From DAOMOD01 sp964526035 (GTDB lineage Bacteria > Pseudomonadota > Gammaproteobacteria > Xanthomonadales > BPKI01): a stretch of DNA of 24,627 nucleotides. Position numbers and translations under genes: made by a program. The notes below the pieces were generated by a model that was not told the origin of the DNA, ran no database searches, and saw only the letters and a list, made by a program, of their open reading frames with translations. Shown piece by piece: positions 6,298-13,586 of this stretch (position 1 is its first letter; every line of letters begins with the position of its first letter). The stretch lies in the NCBI GenBank assembly GCA_964526035.1, contig CAZGKE010000039.1, positions 1 to 24,627 on the forward strand, in the 5' to 3' direction.

Positions 6298-7178
6298 ACC
6301 TCGCTTTTTCCCTGTCCGGCATCGCCAAGCGCTACCCGCACTTCGCGCTGCAGGACATTTCCCTTGACCTGCCGGAGGGACAGGTAATGGGTTTGGTCGG
6401 CGTCAACGGCGCAGGCAAGACCACCCTGCTGCGCCTGCTCACCGGCCTGGCCGCGCCCGACGCCGGTGAAGTGACCGTGCTCGGGCATCGCCTGCCCGAA
6501 GCGCAGGTGGCCGCCAAGCGCAACATCGGCTTCGCGTCTGAAGACATGCGCCTGTACCGCGGCCAGACCCTGCGCTGGCACATGGACCTGATCCAGCGCA
6601 TCTACCCGGGCTGGAGCGAAAGCCATGCGGCCGAACTGGTGAAGCGCTTCGAGCTGACGCCGGAACAGGCGGTCGGTGGCTTCTCCCACGGCCAGCGGGT
6701 CAAGGCGTTGCTGCTGCTGTGTCTGGCGCGGCGACCGCGGATGCTGCTGCTCGACGAACCCACCACCGGGCTGGATCCGGTGGCACGCATCGAGGTGCTG
6801 GAAGCGCTGGCCGACGTCCTGCGCGACGAACAGCGCAGCGTACTGTTCTCCTCGCACAACACCCACGACGTCGAGCAGCTCGCCGACTCCATCACCTTCT
6901 TGCACCAGGGCTGCCTCGTCGCATCGGCGGACAAACACGAGTTCATGGACAGCTGGCGTCGCGTCGTCTGTCAGGGCGCACTGCCCGCAAGCATCGAGAC
7001 CTGGCCGGAAATCGCGAGCGCCCGCGCCAACGGCAGCGTGGTCGAGATCAAGGCGCGCGCCTGGAACGACGCGCTGCCCGCCCGCCTTGCCGCCAACGGC
7101 CTGCAGGTGCAGCGCACCGACCCCATGGCCCTGGAAGACATCTTCATCACCGCCGTTCGCTCAGGAGCCGTGGCATGA
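6294..7178 (+). CDS. ABC transporter ATP-binding protein (YtrB/CcmA type)
   Basis: The 294-residue ATPase of an export-type ABC system, acting at the inner face of the cytoplasmic membrane. Walker A is GVNGAGKTT (36-44), the signature is SHGQR (131-135, in place of the usual SGGQ), Walker B is LLLDEPTTGLDP (151-162) and the switch histidine is H188. The C-terminal 90 residues resemble the accessory region of drug- or antibiotic-export ATPases. The start has the Shine-Dalgarno AAAGGA at 6280-6285. It overlaps both the regulator before it and the permease after it by 4 nt, so regulator, ATPase and permease probably form one coupled unit. The substrate is unknown; homologous YtrA-controlled systems often respond to cell-envelope stress. 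Confidence 0.92.
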   Translation: MNLAFSLSGIAKRYPHFALQDISLDLPEGQVMGLVGVNGAGKTTLLRLLTGLAAPDAGEVTVLGHRLPEAQVAAKRNIGFASEDMRLYRGQTLRWHMDLIQRIYPGWSESHAAELVKRFELTPEQAVGGFSHGQRVKALLLLCLARRPRMLLLDEPTTGLDPVARIEVLEALADVLRDEQRSVLFSSHNTHDVEQLADSITFLHQGCLVASADKHEFMDSWRRVVCQGALPASIETWPEIASARANGSVVEIKARAWNDALPARLAANGLQVQRTDPMALEDIFITAVRSGAVA

Positions 7179-7852
7179 CCCTCAATACCCCCGTGATCCG
7201 CCTGCTGGTCGCCAAGGACTGGCAGCTGTTCCAGAAGCAGCTGGCCGCCCTGGTGCTGGCCGGCATCGTCGCACTGTGCTTCCTCGGCCTGGCCAAACCC
7301 TGGGCCTTCTACGTTGGCTCCTTGATGCTGATCATCGTGCTGGTTTCCGCGGCGTGCTTTTCGATCTCGACCTCGCTCATGAACGAGCGCAAGGAACAGA
7401 CGCTGGCCTTCATGATGAGCCTGCCGGTGTCCCCGAAGGACTTCATCGTGTCGAAGCTGGTGGGCAACCTGCTCACCTTCGGGGTGCCGTTCTTGCTGCT
7501 GCTCGGCGGCACGTTGGCGGTGGTGCTGTTGACCCCGCTGCCTGACGGCCTGGTGGTGTACTCGCTGCTGATCTTCGCCTACATCCTGTTCGCCTACGCC
7601 GTCTCGCTGGCTGCCGTGATGTCGGTGACGTCGGAAGGTTGGGCGACCTTCGCAATGATCGGCACGATGGTGATGATCAATCCCTTCATCATGGGCATGG
7701 CGCAGGTGCCGGAGATCAGTGAACGCGTAAGCGTGGACGCGATCGTGTGGACGACGCCGGCGGTGGCGATCCTCGCGACCCTGGTGGCGCTGTCGGTGGC
7801 GGTGATTGCCGTGACAACCTGGTACCACGCGCGCAAGCCGGCGTTCTACTGA
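7175..7852 (+). CDS. ABC-2-type transporter permease
   Basis: A 225-residue integral membrane protein with about six hydrophobic segments (roughly 23-40, 45-68, 100-124, 130-152, 155-175 and 195-215). SLMNERKEQTLAFMMSLPVS, following the second segment, is the ABC-2 permease pattern E-(R/K)-x-x-x-T/L...LPVS that contacts the ATPase. I chose the ATG at 7175, with AGGAG about 8 nt upstream (7162-7166), in preference to the longer open frame that runs through the ATPase gene. It is the membrane partner of the ATPase at 6294, with which it overlaps by 4 nt. The next gene begins 3 nt after its stop. Confidence 0.88.
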   Translation: MTLNTPVIRLLVAKDWQLFQKQLAALVLAGIVALCFLGLAKPWAFYVGSLMLIIVLVSAACFSISTSLMNERKEQTLAFMMSLPVSPKDFIVSKLVGNLLTFGVPFLLLLGGTLAVVLLTPLPDGLVVYSLLIFAYILFAYAVSLAAVMSVTSEGWATFAMIGTMVMINPFIMGMAQVPEISERVSVDAIVWTTPAVAILATLVALSVAVIAVTTWYHARKPAFY

Positions 7853-7855
7853 GCC

Positions 7856-8983
7856 ATGCCTGTTTCCGCACCCCAGGATCGGCTGCACTACATGGACCAC
7901 CTGCGGGCGCTCGCCATGCTGGCCGGCGTGTTCTTCCACGCCGCGCTGGCCTACAGCCCGTTGATGAGCAGCTTCTGGCCTGCCGCCGATCGCCAGAACA
8001 GCGTGTGGGTGGACACCGTGGTGTGGGTACTGCACCTGGTACGCATGCCGCTGTTCTTTCTGGTCGCGGGATTCTTCGCGGCGTGGCTGATCGCAAGGCG
8101 CGGGCAGGGCGGGCTGTTCCGGCAGCGCCTGCGCCGGATCGCCCTCCCGTTCATGGTGGCATTGCCGCTGGTGCTGTGGGCGATGACGGCGAGCACCTTC
8201 TGGGCCGCGATGAACGTCGAACACCCTTCGGCGATGCTGGTGATGATCCGCCACTTCCTGGAGATGCCGGACCGGCCGCAGACACCGCCCGGAACCACGC
8301 ATCTCTGGTTCCTCTACTACCTGCTGCTGTTCACCGTGCTGCACTGGGTGGTGCGCACGCTTGGGCTGGGCCGGATCGGCGAGTGGCTGGTGCGCCGATC
8401 CCCCGCGTGGCTGCTGGTCGGACTGCCACTGCTGCTGGTTCCGGTGCTGGCCTCGGTGAGCGCGCCGCATCCGGCGCCGGAAAGCTTTCTGCCGCAGTTC
8501 TGGGCGGTCGCGTTCTACGGGGCGTTCTTCGCACTGGGCACGCTGGTGCACGCGCAGCCGGGCTGGCTGGAACGCGCCCGGCGCTTTGCACCGTGGCTGG
8601 TCGTGGGCTCCGGAGTGCTCTATGCCGCTTTCCTCTGGCGCCTTGCTGTTGAACTGCCGGTCCAGACGTTTCCCGCCACCGCGTCCTGGTTGGTCGCGAC
8701 GCTGGAGGCGTTGCTCAGCGTCTGGCTGACCGTGCTGTGCCTGCTGGCCGGCCAGCGCCTGCTCAACCGCCCCAATGTGATGATGCGATACCTTTCGCAG
8801 AGCGCGTACTGGACCTACTTGCTGCACCTGCCGCTGCTGTTTCCGATCCAGTATCTGCTGATGGACCTTGAGCTGGCCTGGCCGCTGAAGTTCGCGCTCG
8901 CCATCGCCGGCACGCTCGCCGTCTGCCTGATGAGCTATCAGCTGCTGGTACGGCATACGCCGCTGCGTCGTGCTGTGGGCTGA
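7856..8983 (+). CDS. Membrane acyltransferase, acyltransferase-3 family (OpgC/MdoC-like)
   Basis: A 375-residue, roughly ten-helix membrane protein of the acyltransferase-3 family. The N-terminal motif MDHLRALAMLAGVFFHAAL (residues 13-31) carries the conserved Arg17 and His28 of the first helices. The overall length and spacing resemble MdoC/OpgC, which succinylates periplasmic glucans. Other members acylate O-antigens, peptidoglycan or macrolides, so the acceptor is unknown. It starts 3 nt after the permease stop and is the fourth gene of the GntR-ABC unit. This suggests that the exporter and a surface-modifying enzyme are switched on together, possibly under envelope stress (inference). A small GCGGC-TTTC-GCCGC hairpin (8995-9008) follows the stop and may terminate the operon. 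Confidence 0.85.
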   Translation: MPVSAPQDRLHYMDHLRALAMLAGVFFHAALAYSPLMSSFWPAADRQNSVWVDTVVWVLHLVRMPLFFLVAGFFAAWLIARRGQGGLFRQRLRRIALPFMVALPLVLWAMTASTFWAAMNVEHPSAMLVMIRHFLEMPDRPQTPPGTTHLWFLYYLLLFTVLHWVVRTLGLGRIGEWLVRRSPAWLLVGLPLLLVPVLASVSAPHPAPESFLPQFWAVAFYGAFFALGTLVHAQPGWLERARRFAPWLVVGSGVLYAAFLWRLAVELPVQTFPATASWLVATLEALLSVWLTVLCLLAGQRLLNRPNVMMRYLSQSAYWTYLLHLPLLFPIQYLLMDLELAWPLKFALAIAGTLAVCLMSYQLLVRHTPLRRAVG

Positions 8984-9009
8984 TCCTCCGATGCGGCTTT
9001 CGCCGCCAC

Positions 9010-9078
9010 GTAGGGCGGCATCCCATGCCGCCGGCTCTGGCCGCGCAGGAAAGATGTCGGCACCGGGTGCCGACCTAC
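9010..9078. repeat. Two GTAG-type palindromes (families A and B)
   Basis: GTAGGGCGGCATCCCATGCCGCC (9010-9032) is family A, and GATGTCGGCAC...GTGCCGACCTAC (9053-9078) is family B. They follow each other in the same order and at nearly the same spacing as in the cluster at 5298. They sit between the acyltransferase operon and the promoter of the cyclic-di-GMP gene. Confidence 0.75.
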
Positions 9079-9117
9079 GGTCACGGTTTCATGCGCACCC
9101 TCGGCATTCCCCGGGCG

Positions 9118-9123
9118 TACACT
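9118..9123 (+). promoter_or_regulatory. -10 box (TACACT) directly before a leaderless-type start
   Basis: TACACT, then six bases (TCGGGC), then ATG at 9130. Transcription would start at or within a base of the A of ATG, implying a leaderless mRNA. The same spacing occurs at 23834 (plus) and 23679 (minus). The -35 is weak. Confidence 0.5.
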
Positions 9124-9129
9124 TCGGGC

Positions 9130-11355
9130 ATGGGGAGCTGGGCCGCACCGACGCTGCGCTTCATCGTACTTGTGGGGCTCTACCTCGCCGGCGCAGCGCT
9201 GGCAACGATGTTTGTCGCCCAGCCTGATCAGGTCTCCCTGATCTGGCCGTCCTCGGGGCTGGCGCTGGCGGCGCTGGTGTTGTTCGGGCTGCGCTGGTGG
9301 CCTTTCGTGGCCGTTTCGGTGCTGCTCCTCCATCTTCTGCTCGCGCCCGTGCCGCCGCTGTTCGTGCCGTTCTCCGTGCTTGCCAATACGCTCGGTGCGG
9401 TGCTCGGCGGGTGGTGGGTGCAGCGCTTTTATCCGCAGGTGCCCGGCAGCCTCAAGGTGCGCTACGGGTTCGTGATGCTGGGAGGCGCTGTGCTGCTGGC
9501 GACGGTTGCATCCGCGATCGGCAGCGTCGGGTTGTTGCATGCAGGCATGGTGCCCAGCGAAGATCTGGCGGCGGCGGCCGGCAAGTGGCTGTTGGGCGAT
9601 CTGTTTGGCTGCATCGCGGTGACGCCGGCGATCATGCTCGTCGTGCAGTCAGTGCGTCAGGGCAGGCTGGCGCCCCCCGCCATCGAATTCCCCGGTCCGC
9701 ACGAGAAGTTCCTTTGGGCGATCGGTCTGTTCGTCTCGCTGGGTGTGGTGCTGTTGGCCGGACGCTACAGCGGGGCCTATGCCCTGGGCGTAGCCAGTTT
9801 GCCGCTTGCGCTGCTGCTGTGGAGCGCGCTGCGTTTCGAGGCGATCTACACGGCGGTCGCCACCGCGGTCCTGGCGCTGTTCGTCGCTTCGGTGGCGGGG
9901 CTTGGGCTGGGCGGATTCACGCCGCCGAGCGGACTGCTCGACAGCACGATCCTGCTGGCCTTCATGTGCATCAACGCTGGCGTACCGCAATTGGTGGCGG
10001 CGGCCAGCCACGAAAGCCGGGTCGCCGGTTTGAAGATGCTCAAGCGCGCCCGAACCGATCCCTTGACCGGCTTGCCCAACCGCGCCAGCTTCGAAGATTC
10101 GGTACGCGCGCTGCTCGACTTCCGGCGTGCCGAGCCGATGGCGTTGGCCTACCTCGATCTCGACCAGTTCAAGGTGGTCAACGACATTGCCAGTCATGCC
10201 GCAGGTGACGAGCTGATCCGCGAGCTTTCCGGCCTGCTGCGCGCCGAGCTTGGCGACGGGGACGTACTGGCGCGCACCGGTGGCGACGAGTTTGCCCTGC
10301 TGCTCAGACGCTGTCCGACCAACCAGCTGGAGGCGCGCCTGGAGAAGCTGCGCAAGATTGTGGGCAGCTTCCGCTTTGCCAGTCGCGAGCACCTGATGGC
10401 GGTGACCGTCAGCATCGGCGCCGTACCGTTTCGCGCCGGGCGCTTCGGTTTCGACGCGCTGCTGGCGCAGATCGATGCTGCCTGCTTCACCGCCAAGGAA
10501 CTGGGCGGCAACCGCGTGGTGATCTCTGATCCCGGTCGCGGCGAAGTGCACGAACGCACCGTGGCGATGCGCTGGGTGATGCGTCTCAACCGCGCGCTGG
10601 AACACGATGGCTTCCAGCTGCACTGCCAGCCGATCGCCGCGCTCAAACGCGACGACGGCGGCGAACGCCATTTCGAGGTGCTGTTGCGCATGCGTGATCC
10701 CGACAGCGGAGAGCTGCTCATGCCCGGACAGTTCGTCGCTGCCGCCGAGCGCTTCGGGCTCGGCGTGCGCCTGGATCGTTACGTGGTCGATCGCACGCTG
10801 GCCTGGCTGGAGCGCCACCCGCAGGAGGCGTCCGGGGTCGGCATGTGCGCGATCAACCTGTCGGCAGGCACCCTGCTCGACGTCGATTTCGCCGGGTTCC
10901 TGCGTGACCGTCTGGCGCGCAGCAGCTTCGCGCCCGACCGGCTGTGCTTCGAAATCACCGAGACCAGCGTGGTTCGCGACCTTGGTCGCGCGCTGGACTT
11001 CATCCGCGAGTTCCGGGCGCTGGGCTGCCAGTTCGCCCTCGACGACTTCGGGACCGGCTTCTGTTCCTTTTCCTATCTCGAATCCCTGGACGTCGACTTC
11101 CTCAAGATCGACGGCAGCTTCGTGCGCGAGTCGCACCGCCAGCCGCTGGCGTTGGCCATTGTCCGCTCGATCGCCGAGATTGCGCGGGTGATGCGCAAGA
11201 AGACCATTGCCGAGTGCGTGGAGAGCGAGGTGCTGATCAGGCAGATGCAGGCCCTGGACGTCGACTTCGCCCAGGGCTATGCCATCGGTCGCCCGATGCT
11301 GATCGGAGACTACTTCGCACAGCCACCGCTGCGCCGGCTGGACGGTGTGGCCTGA
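9130..11355 (+). CDS. MASE1-GGDEF-EAL cyclic-di-GMP turnover protein
   Basis: A membrane-anchored signalling protein of 741 residues. The N-terminal 280 or so residues hold about eight hydrophobic helices of the MASE1 sensor type (VSLIWPSSGLALAAL early on). A GGDEF diguanylate cyclase domain follows, with GGDEF intact at 384-388. The inhibitory I-site RxxD five residues upstream is lost (GDGD), so product inhibition is probably absent. The EAL domain has EVLLR at 516-520 (EVL in place of EAL), NLSAGT, EITET, DDFGTGF from 638, KIDGSF and AECVE, so phosphodiesterase residues look complete. I prefer the ATG at 9130 because a -10 box ends 6 nt before it; an in-frame ATG at 9091 would lie upstream of that box and has no Shine-Dalgarno. 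The net direction of c-di-GMP turnover cannot be told. Confidence 0.93.
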   Translation: MGSWAAPTLRFIVLVGLYLAGAALATMFVAQPDQVSLIWPSSGLALAALVLFGLRWWPFVAVSVLLLHLLLAPVPPLFVPFSVLANTLGAVLGGWWVQRFYPQVPGSLKVRYGFVMLGGAVLLATVASAIGSVGLLHAGMVPSEDLAAAAGKWLLGDLFGCIAVTPAIMLVVQSVRQGRLAPPAIEFPGPHEKFLWAIGLFVSLGVVLLAGRYSGAYALGVASLPLALLLWSALRFEAIYTAVATAVLALFVASVAGLGLGGFTPPSGLLDSTILLAFMCINAGVPQLVAAASHESRVAGLKMLKRARTDPLTGLPNRASFEDSVRALLDFRRAEPMALAYLDLDQFKVVNDIASHAAGDELIRELSGLLRAELGDGDVLARTGGDEFALLLRRCPTNQLEARLEKLRKIVGSFRFASREHLMAVTVSIGAVPFRAGRFGFDALLAQIDAACFTAKELGGNRVVISDPGRGEVHERTVAMRWVMRLNRALEHDGFQLHCQPIAALKRDDGGERHFEVLLRMRDPDSGELLMPGQFVAAAERFGLGVRLDRYVVDRTLAWLERHPQEASGVGMCAINLSAGTLLDVDFAGFLRDRLARSSFAPDRLCFEITETSVVRDLGRALDFIREFRALGCQFALDDFGTGFCSFSYLESLDVDFLKIDGSFVRESHRQPLALAIVRSIAEIARVMRKKTIAECVESEVLIRQMQALDVDFAQGYAIGRPMLIGDYFAQPPLRRLDGVA

Positions 11356-11420
11356 AGCCTCGGAACAAGTCCGCGCGCGCGGATTCCAGTAGTCTGGTGG
11401 CAGTCCCCAGGAGAGCCGAC

Positions 11421-12014
11421 ATGAGCAGAGCCGAGCACGCCGTCACCCGCGAGGCCGCCGAGGAGGCGGTGCGCACGCTGTTGAGTTGGGCCGGAGAGGA
11501 TCCTGCCCGCGAGGGCCTGCTGGACACTCCGCGCCGGGTCGCCGATGCGTACGGCGACTGGTTCAGCGGCTACCGGGAGGACCCTGCCGAGTACCTGGCC
11601 CGCACCTTCGAGGAAGTGGCCGGCTACGACGAGATGATCGTGCTGCGCGATATCGAGTTCGAATCGCACTGCGAGCATCACATGGCGCCGATCATCGGCC
11701 GCGCTCACGTCGGCTATCTTCCGCGCGGCAAGGTGGTGGGCATCAGCAAGCTGGCCCGCGTCGTCGAAGCCTATGCCAGGCGCTTTCAGGTGCAGGAGAA
11801 GCTGACCGCGCAGATTGCCCGGTGCATCGAGGATGTGCTGCAGCCTGTGGGCGTGGGCGTGGTGGTGGAGGCGGCGCACCAGTGCATGACCACGCGCGGC
11901 ATCCACAAGACCGGAGTGAGCATGGTGACAAGTCAAATGCTTGGCGGCTTCCGCGACGACGCCCGCACCCGCGCCGAATTCCTCGCCTTCATCAACATCG
12001 GCGGGCCGCGCTGA
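11421..12014 (+). CDS. folE: GTP cyclohydrolase I FolE
   Basis: Converts GTP to 7,8-dihydroneopterin triphosphate, the first step of folate and pterin synthesis; a cytoplasmic homodecamer in known members. The 197-residue product carries the zinc ligands C84 and H87 in SHCEHHM and C155 in AHQCMTTRG. It also has the family blocks LLDTPRRVADAY (33-44), GRAHVGYLP and ISKLARVVE. The start at 11421 has a good Shine-Dalgarno (CAGGAGA, about 7 nt upstream) and a possible TAGTCT -10 box near 11389. The gene follows the c-di-GMP gene after 65 bp and no other folate gene is adjacent. The reading frame past its TGA stop continues into a glycosyltransferase fragment. Confidence 0.96.
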   Translation: MSRAEHAVTREAAEEAVRTLLSWAGEDPAREGLLDTPRRVADAYGDWFSGYREDPAEYLARTFEEVAGYDEMIVLRDIEFESHCEHHMAPIIGRAHVGYLPRGKVVGISKLARVVEAYARRFQVQEKLTAQIARCIEDVLQPVGVGVVVEAAHQCMTTRGIHKTGVSMVTSQMLGGFRDDARTRAEFLAFINIGGPR

Positions 12015-12164
12015 CGCAGCGTGGTCATGCCGTTGCGCGACGGAGGCGCATGGCTCGCTGAAGCCGTCGACACGACCCTCGGTCAGAGCTTTGCCGATAT
12101 CGAACTGATCGTGGTCGATGATCATTCGCGCGACGGTGCAGTCGCTGCACTGCGAGTCGCCTGA
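12015..12164 (+). pseudogene. Remnant of a family-2 glycosyltransferase (N-terminal fragment)
   Basis: The 49 codons after the folE stop, in the same frame, translate to a recognisable GT-A glycosyltransferase start: SVVMPLRDGGAWLAEAV, then QSFADIELIVVDDHSRDG, then a TGA stop at 12162. This is the first beta-alpha-beta unit, with the VVDDxSxDG nucleotide-binding motif typical of GT2 family members. A full enzyme needs about 200 more residues; the next 50 bases show no continuation in this frame, and the LysR gene follows on the other strand. The possible start ATG at 12027 has GGAG-like sequence only downstream of it. Most likely a decayed or truncated gene; a 45-residue product is possible but unlikely to be active. 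Confidence 0.75.
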
Positions 12165-12210
12165 GTCTCCGTAGGCGGCCCAACGCAATGGCGCCGCGAC
12201 CCGCAGTCGC

Positions 12211-13104
12211 TCAGAGCTTGAGGCGCTCGACCAGGAAATCGATGAATGCGCGCACCTTGGGCGACACCACGCGGCCGGGCGGAAATACCGCGCTGATACG
12301 GCTCTCCGGACCCTGCCACACGCCCAGCACGCGACGGACCGTGCCGCGCTCGATCTCCGCGCCGAGCACCGCCGGCGCGATCAGCGCCAGACCTTCGCCG
12401 GCGCGCAGCGGCGCCACCAGGGACATCGGGTCGTTGACGATGATGACCGGGTTCACGGTCAGCTCGATCGCGCGCTCGCCGTCGCTCAGCGACCAGGTGA
12501 TGCGCCCGCCCTGACGGCCTTGCGTACCGCTCAGCAGGCGATGGTCGAGCAGCGCCTCGGGCGTCTGCGGCTCTCCGTGGATTTCCAGGTACCGCGGGCT
12601 GGCGTAGACCTCGGCGCGCAGCTTGAGCAGGGTGCGCGTGACCAGCGTGGAATCAGGCAGGCTGCCGACGCGCAGGGCGAGATCGAAGTCCTCGGCGATC
12701 AGGTCCTGGATGTCGTTGCTCAGCATCATCTCCAGGCGCACTTCGGGATACAGGCTGCGGAACTCGGCCAGCAGCGGTGCGATCGAGCGTTGACCGAGCG
12801 AGTAGGGCACGGTGAAGCGCAGCCAGCCGCGCGGCCCGCCCTGCAGCTGCTGCACCGCGCTTTCGGCCTGATCAAGTTCCCGTCCGATCAGTCGCGCATG
12901 CTCGTAGTAGAGGCTGCCGGCCTCGGTCAAGCCAAGCCGACGCGTACTGCGCTTGAGCAGGCGCGCACCGAGGCGTTCCTCCAGTGCCTGCACCTTGCGG
13001 CTGACAGTGGCCTTCGGCACGCCCAGCGCCTGGCCGGCGGCGGTGAAACTGCCGAGTTCCACCACCTTGGAAAAGATCAGGGTTTCGTTGAGGTCGCGTG
13101 CCAT
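12211..13104 (-). CDS. LysR-family transcriptional regulator
   Basis: A 297-residue regulator. It has an N-terminal winged helix-turn-helix (VVELGSFTAAGQALGVPKAT about 14-33, then VSRKVQALEERLGARLL) and a type-2 periplasmic-binding-protein effector domain from about residue 90. The sequence is closest in style to the CrgA/DmlR/AaeR subgroup (FSKVVELGSF, FDLALRVGSLPDS), not obviously to MexT. I chose the ATG at 13102-13104 because the HTH begins ten residues later; the longer open frame lacks family resemblance and runs into the promoter region. It is divergent from the 43-residue peptide gene and the RND pump, so it is the prime candidate regulator of both. The effector is unknown. Confidence 0.93.
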   Translation of the reverse strand: MARDLNETLIFSKVVELGSFTAAGQALGVPKATVSRKVQALEERLGARLLKRSTRRLGLTEAGSLYYEHARLIGRELDQAESAVQQLQGGPRGWLRFTVPYSLGQRSIAPLLAEFRSLYPEVRLEMMLSNDIQDLIAEDFDLALRVGSLPDSTLVTRTLLKLRAEVYASPRYLEIHGEPQTPEALLDHRLLSGTQGRQGGRITWSLSDGERAIELTVNPVIIVNDPMSLVAPLRAGEGLALIAPAVLGAEIERGTVRRVLGVWQGPESRISAVFPPGRVVSPKVRAFIDFLVERLKL

Positions 13105-13173
13105 GTGTTGAGAGGATCCCCGAGTCTGGGATGCGCGGGAGCGGGTCCAGGTTGCATGCCGCAAGTCACGGCT

Positions 13174-13240
13174 ATTGTTCCATAGGCGAGACAATCATTC
13201 CCGATTTGCCGGTCTAATCAAACGGAGTCGCCTCCATTAG
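13174..13240. promoter_or_regulatory. Divergent control region with two inverted repeats
   Basis: ATTGT (13174-13178) and ACAAT (13191-13195) form an inverted repeat with a 12-nt spacer, close to the T-N11-A class bound by LysR proteins. CTAAT (13214-13218) and ATTAG (13236-13240) form a second, wider one. TCTAAT at 13213-13218 matches a -10 box at 5 of 6 positions for rightward transcription, with a start near 13225. The layout suits a LysR regulator controlling the peptide and pump genes. Confidence 0.4.
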
Positions 13241-13275
13241 CCTTGTACACGGTCCACCCCGACCGGAGACATGCC

Positions 13276-13407
13276 ATGTACACATCGATCCTCAAACGAC
13301 TCATGCTTCCCACCTTCCTGCTGCTGTTGCCGATGCTGGCGCTCAGCCCGCAGCTGCGCCACACGCTGGACGGCCTGCAGTCCGGTGGCTGGGAAGTCCA
13401 TCCCTGA
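13276..13407 (+). CDS. Small single-span membrane peptide (43 residues)
   Basis: Starts at ATG 13276 with GGAG (13265-13268) 7 nt upstream and ends at TGA 13405. The product begins MYTSILKRLMLPTFLLLLPM: a short basic N-terminus with two close lysine/arginine residues, then a hydrophobic helix of about 14-18 residues. A polar tail with RHTLDGLQ and GGWEVHP follows. It could be a one-helix inner-membrane peptide or an uncleaved signal-like sequence; no cleavage site or lipobox is evident. It is the first gene rightward of the divergent LysR promoter region and lies 179 bp before the pump adaptor gene. Function unknown. The ribosome site, codon usage and position support it being real, but no homology can be claimed. 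Confidence 0.55.
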   Translation: MYTSILKRLMLPTFLLLLPMLALSPQLRHTLDGLQSGGWEVHP

Positions 13408-13586
13408 GCGGACCGGATGATCGAGGCGCGCACCGTCATTGTCGAACGACGCCGCTCCTGATCGTCAGAGGTTCAAGCAGACCGCGGCTGCGGCCTTTCC
13501 GGGTCGCGGCCGCGGACAACCGCATCGATCCGCCTTTGACGCCTGCCCACCCCGCGCCGTCAAACACCCGACAAGGAGCTCCACCC

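Noticed and set aside
6971..8956. 661-residue antisense frame over the ABC permease and acyltransferase genes
   Set aside because: His/Gln/Arg-rich shadow of GC-rich codons; the plus-strand genes have domains, ribosome sites and overlaps.
9025..9129. Longer starts of the MASE1 protein (9025 GTG-like region, 9091 ATG)
   Set aside because: The first crosses a palindrome and both lie before the best -10 box; neither has a ribosome site.
9649..11136. 495-residue antisense frame over the GGDEF-EAL gene
   Set aside because: No motif or membrane pattern; a complement of strongly biased third positions in the real gene.
12136..12150. Perfect GTGCAG-TCG-CTGCAC hairpin
   Set aside because: Only 6 bp, lacks a T tract and lies within the glycosyltransferase remnant; not called as a terminator.
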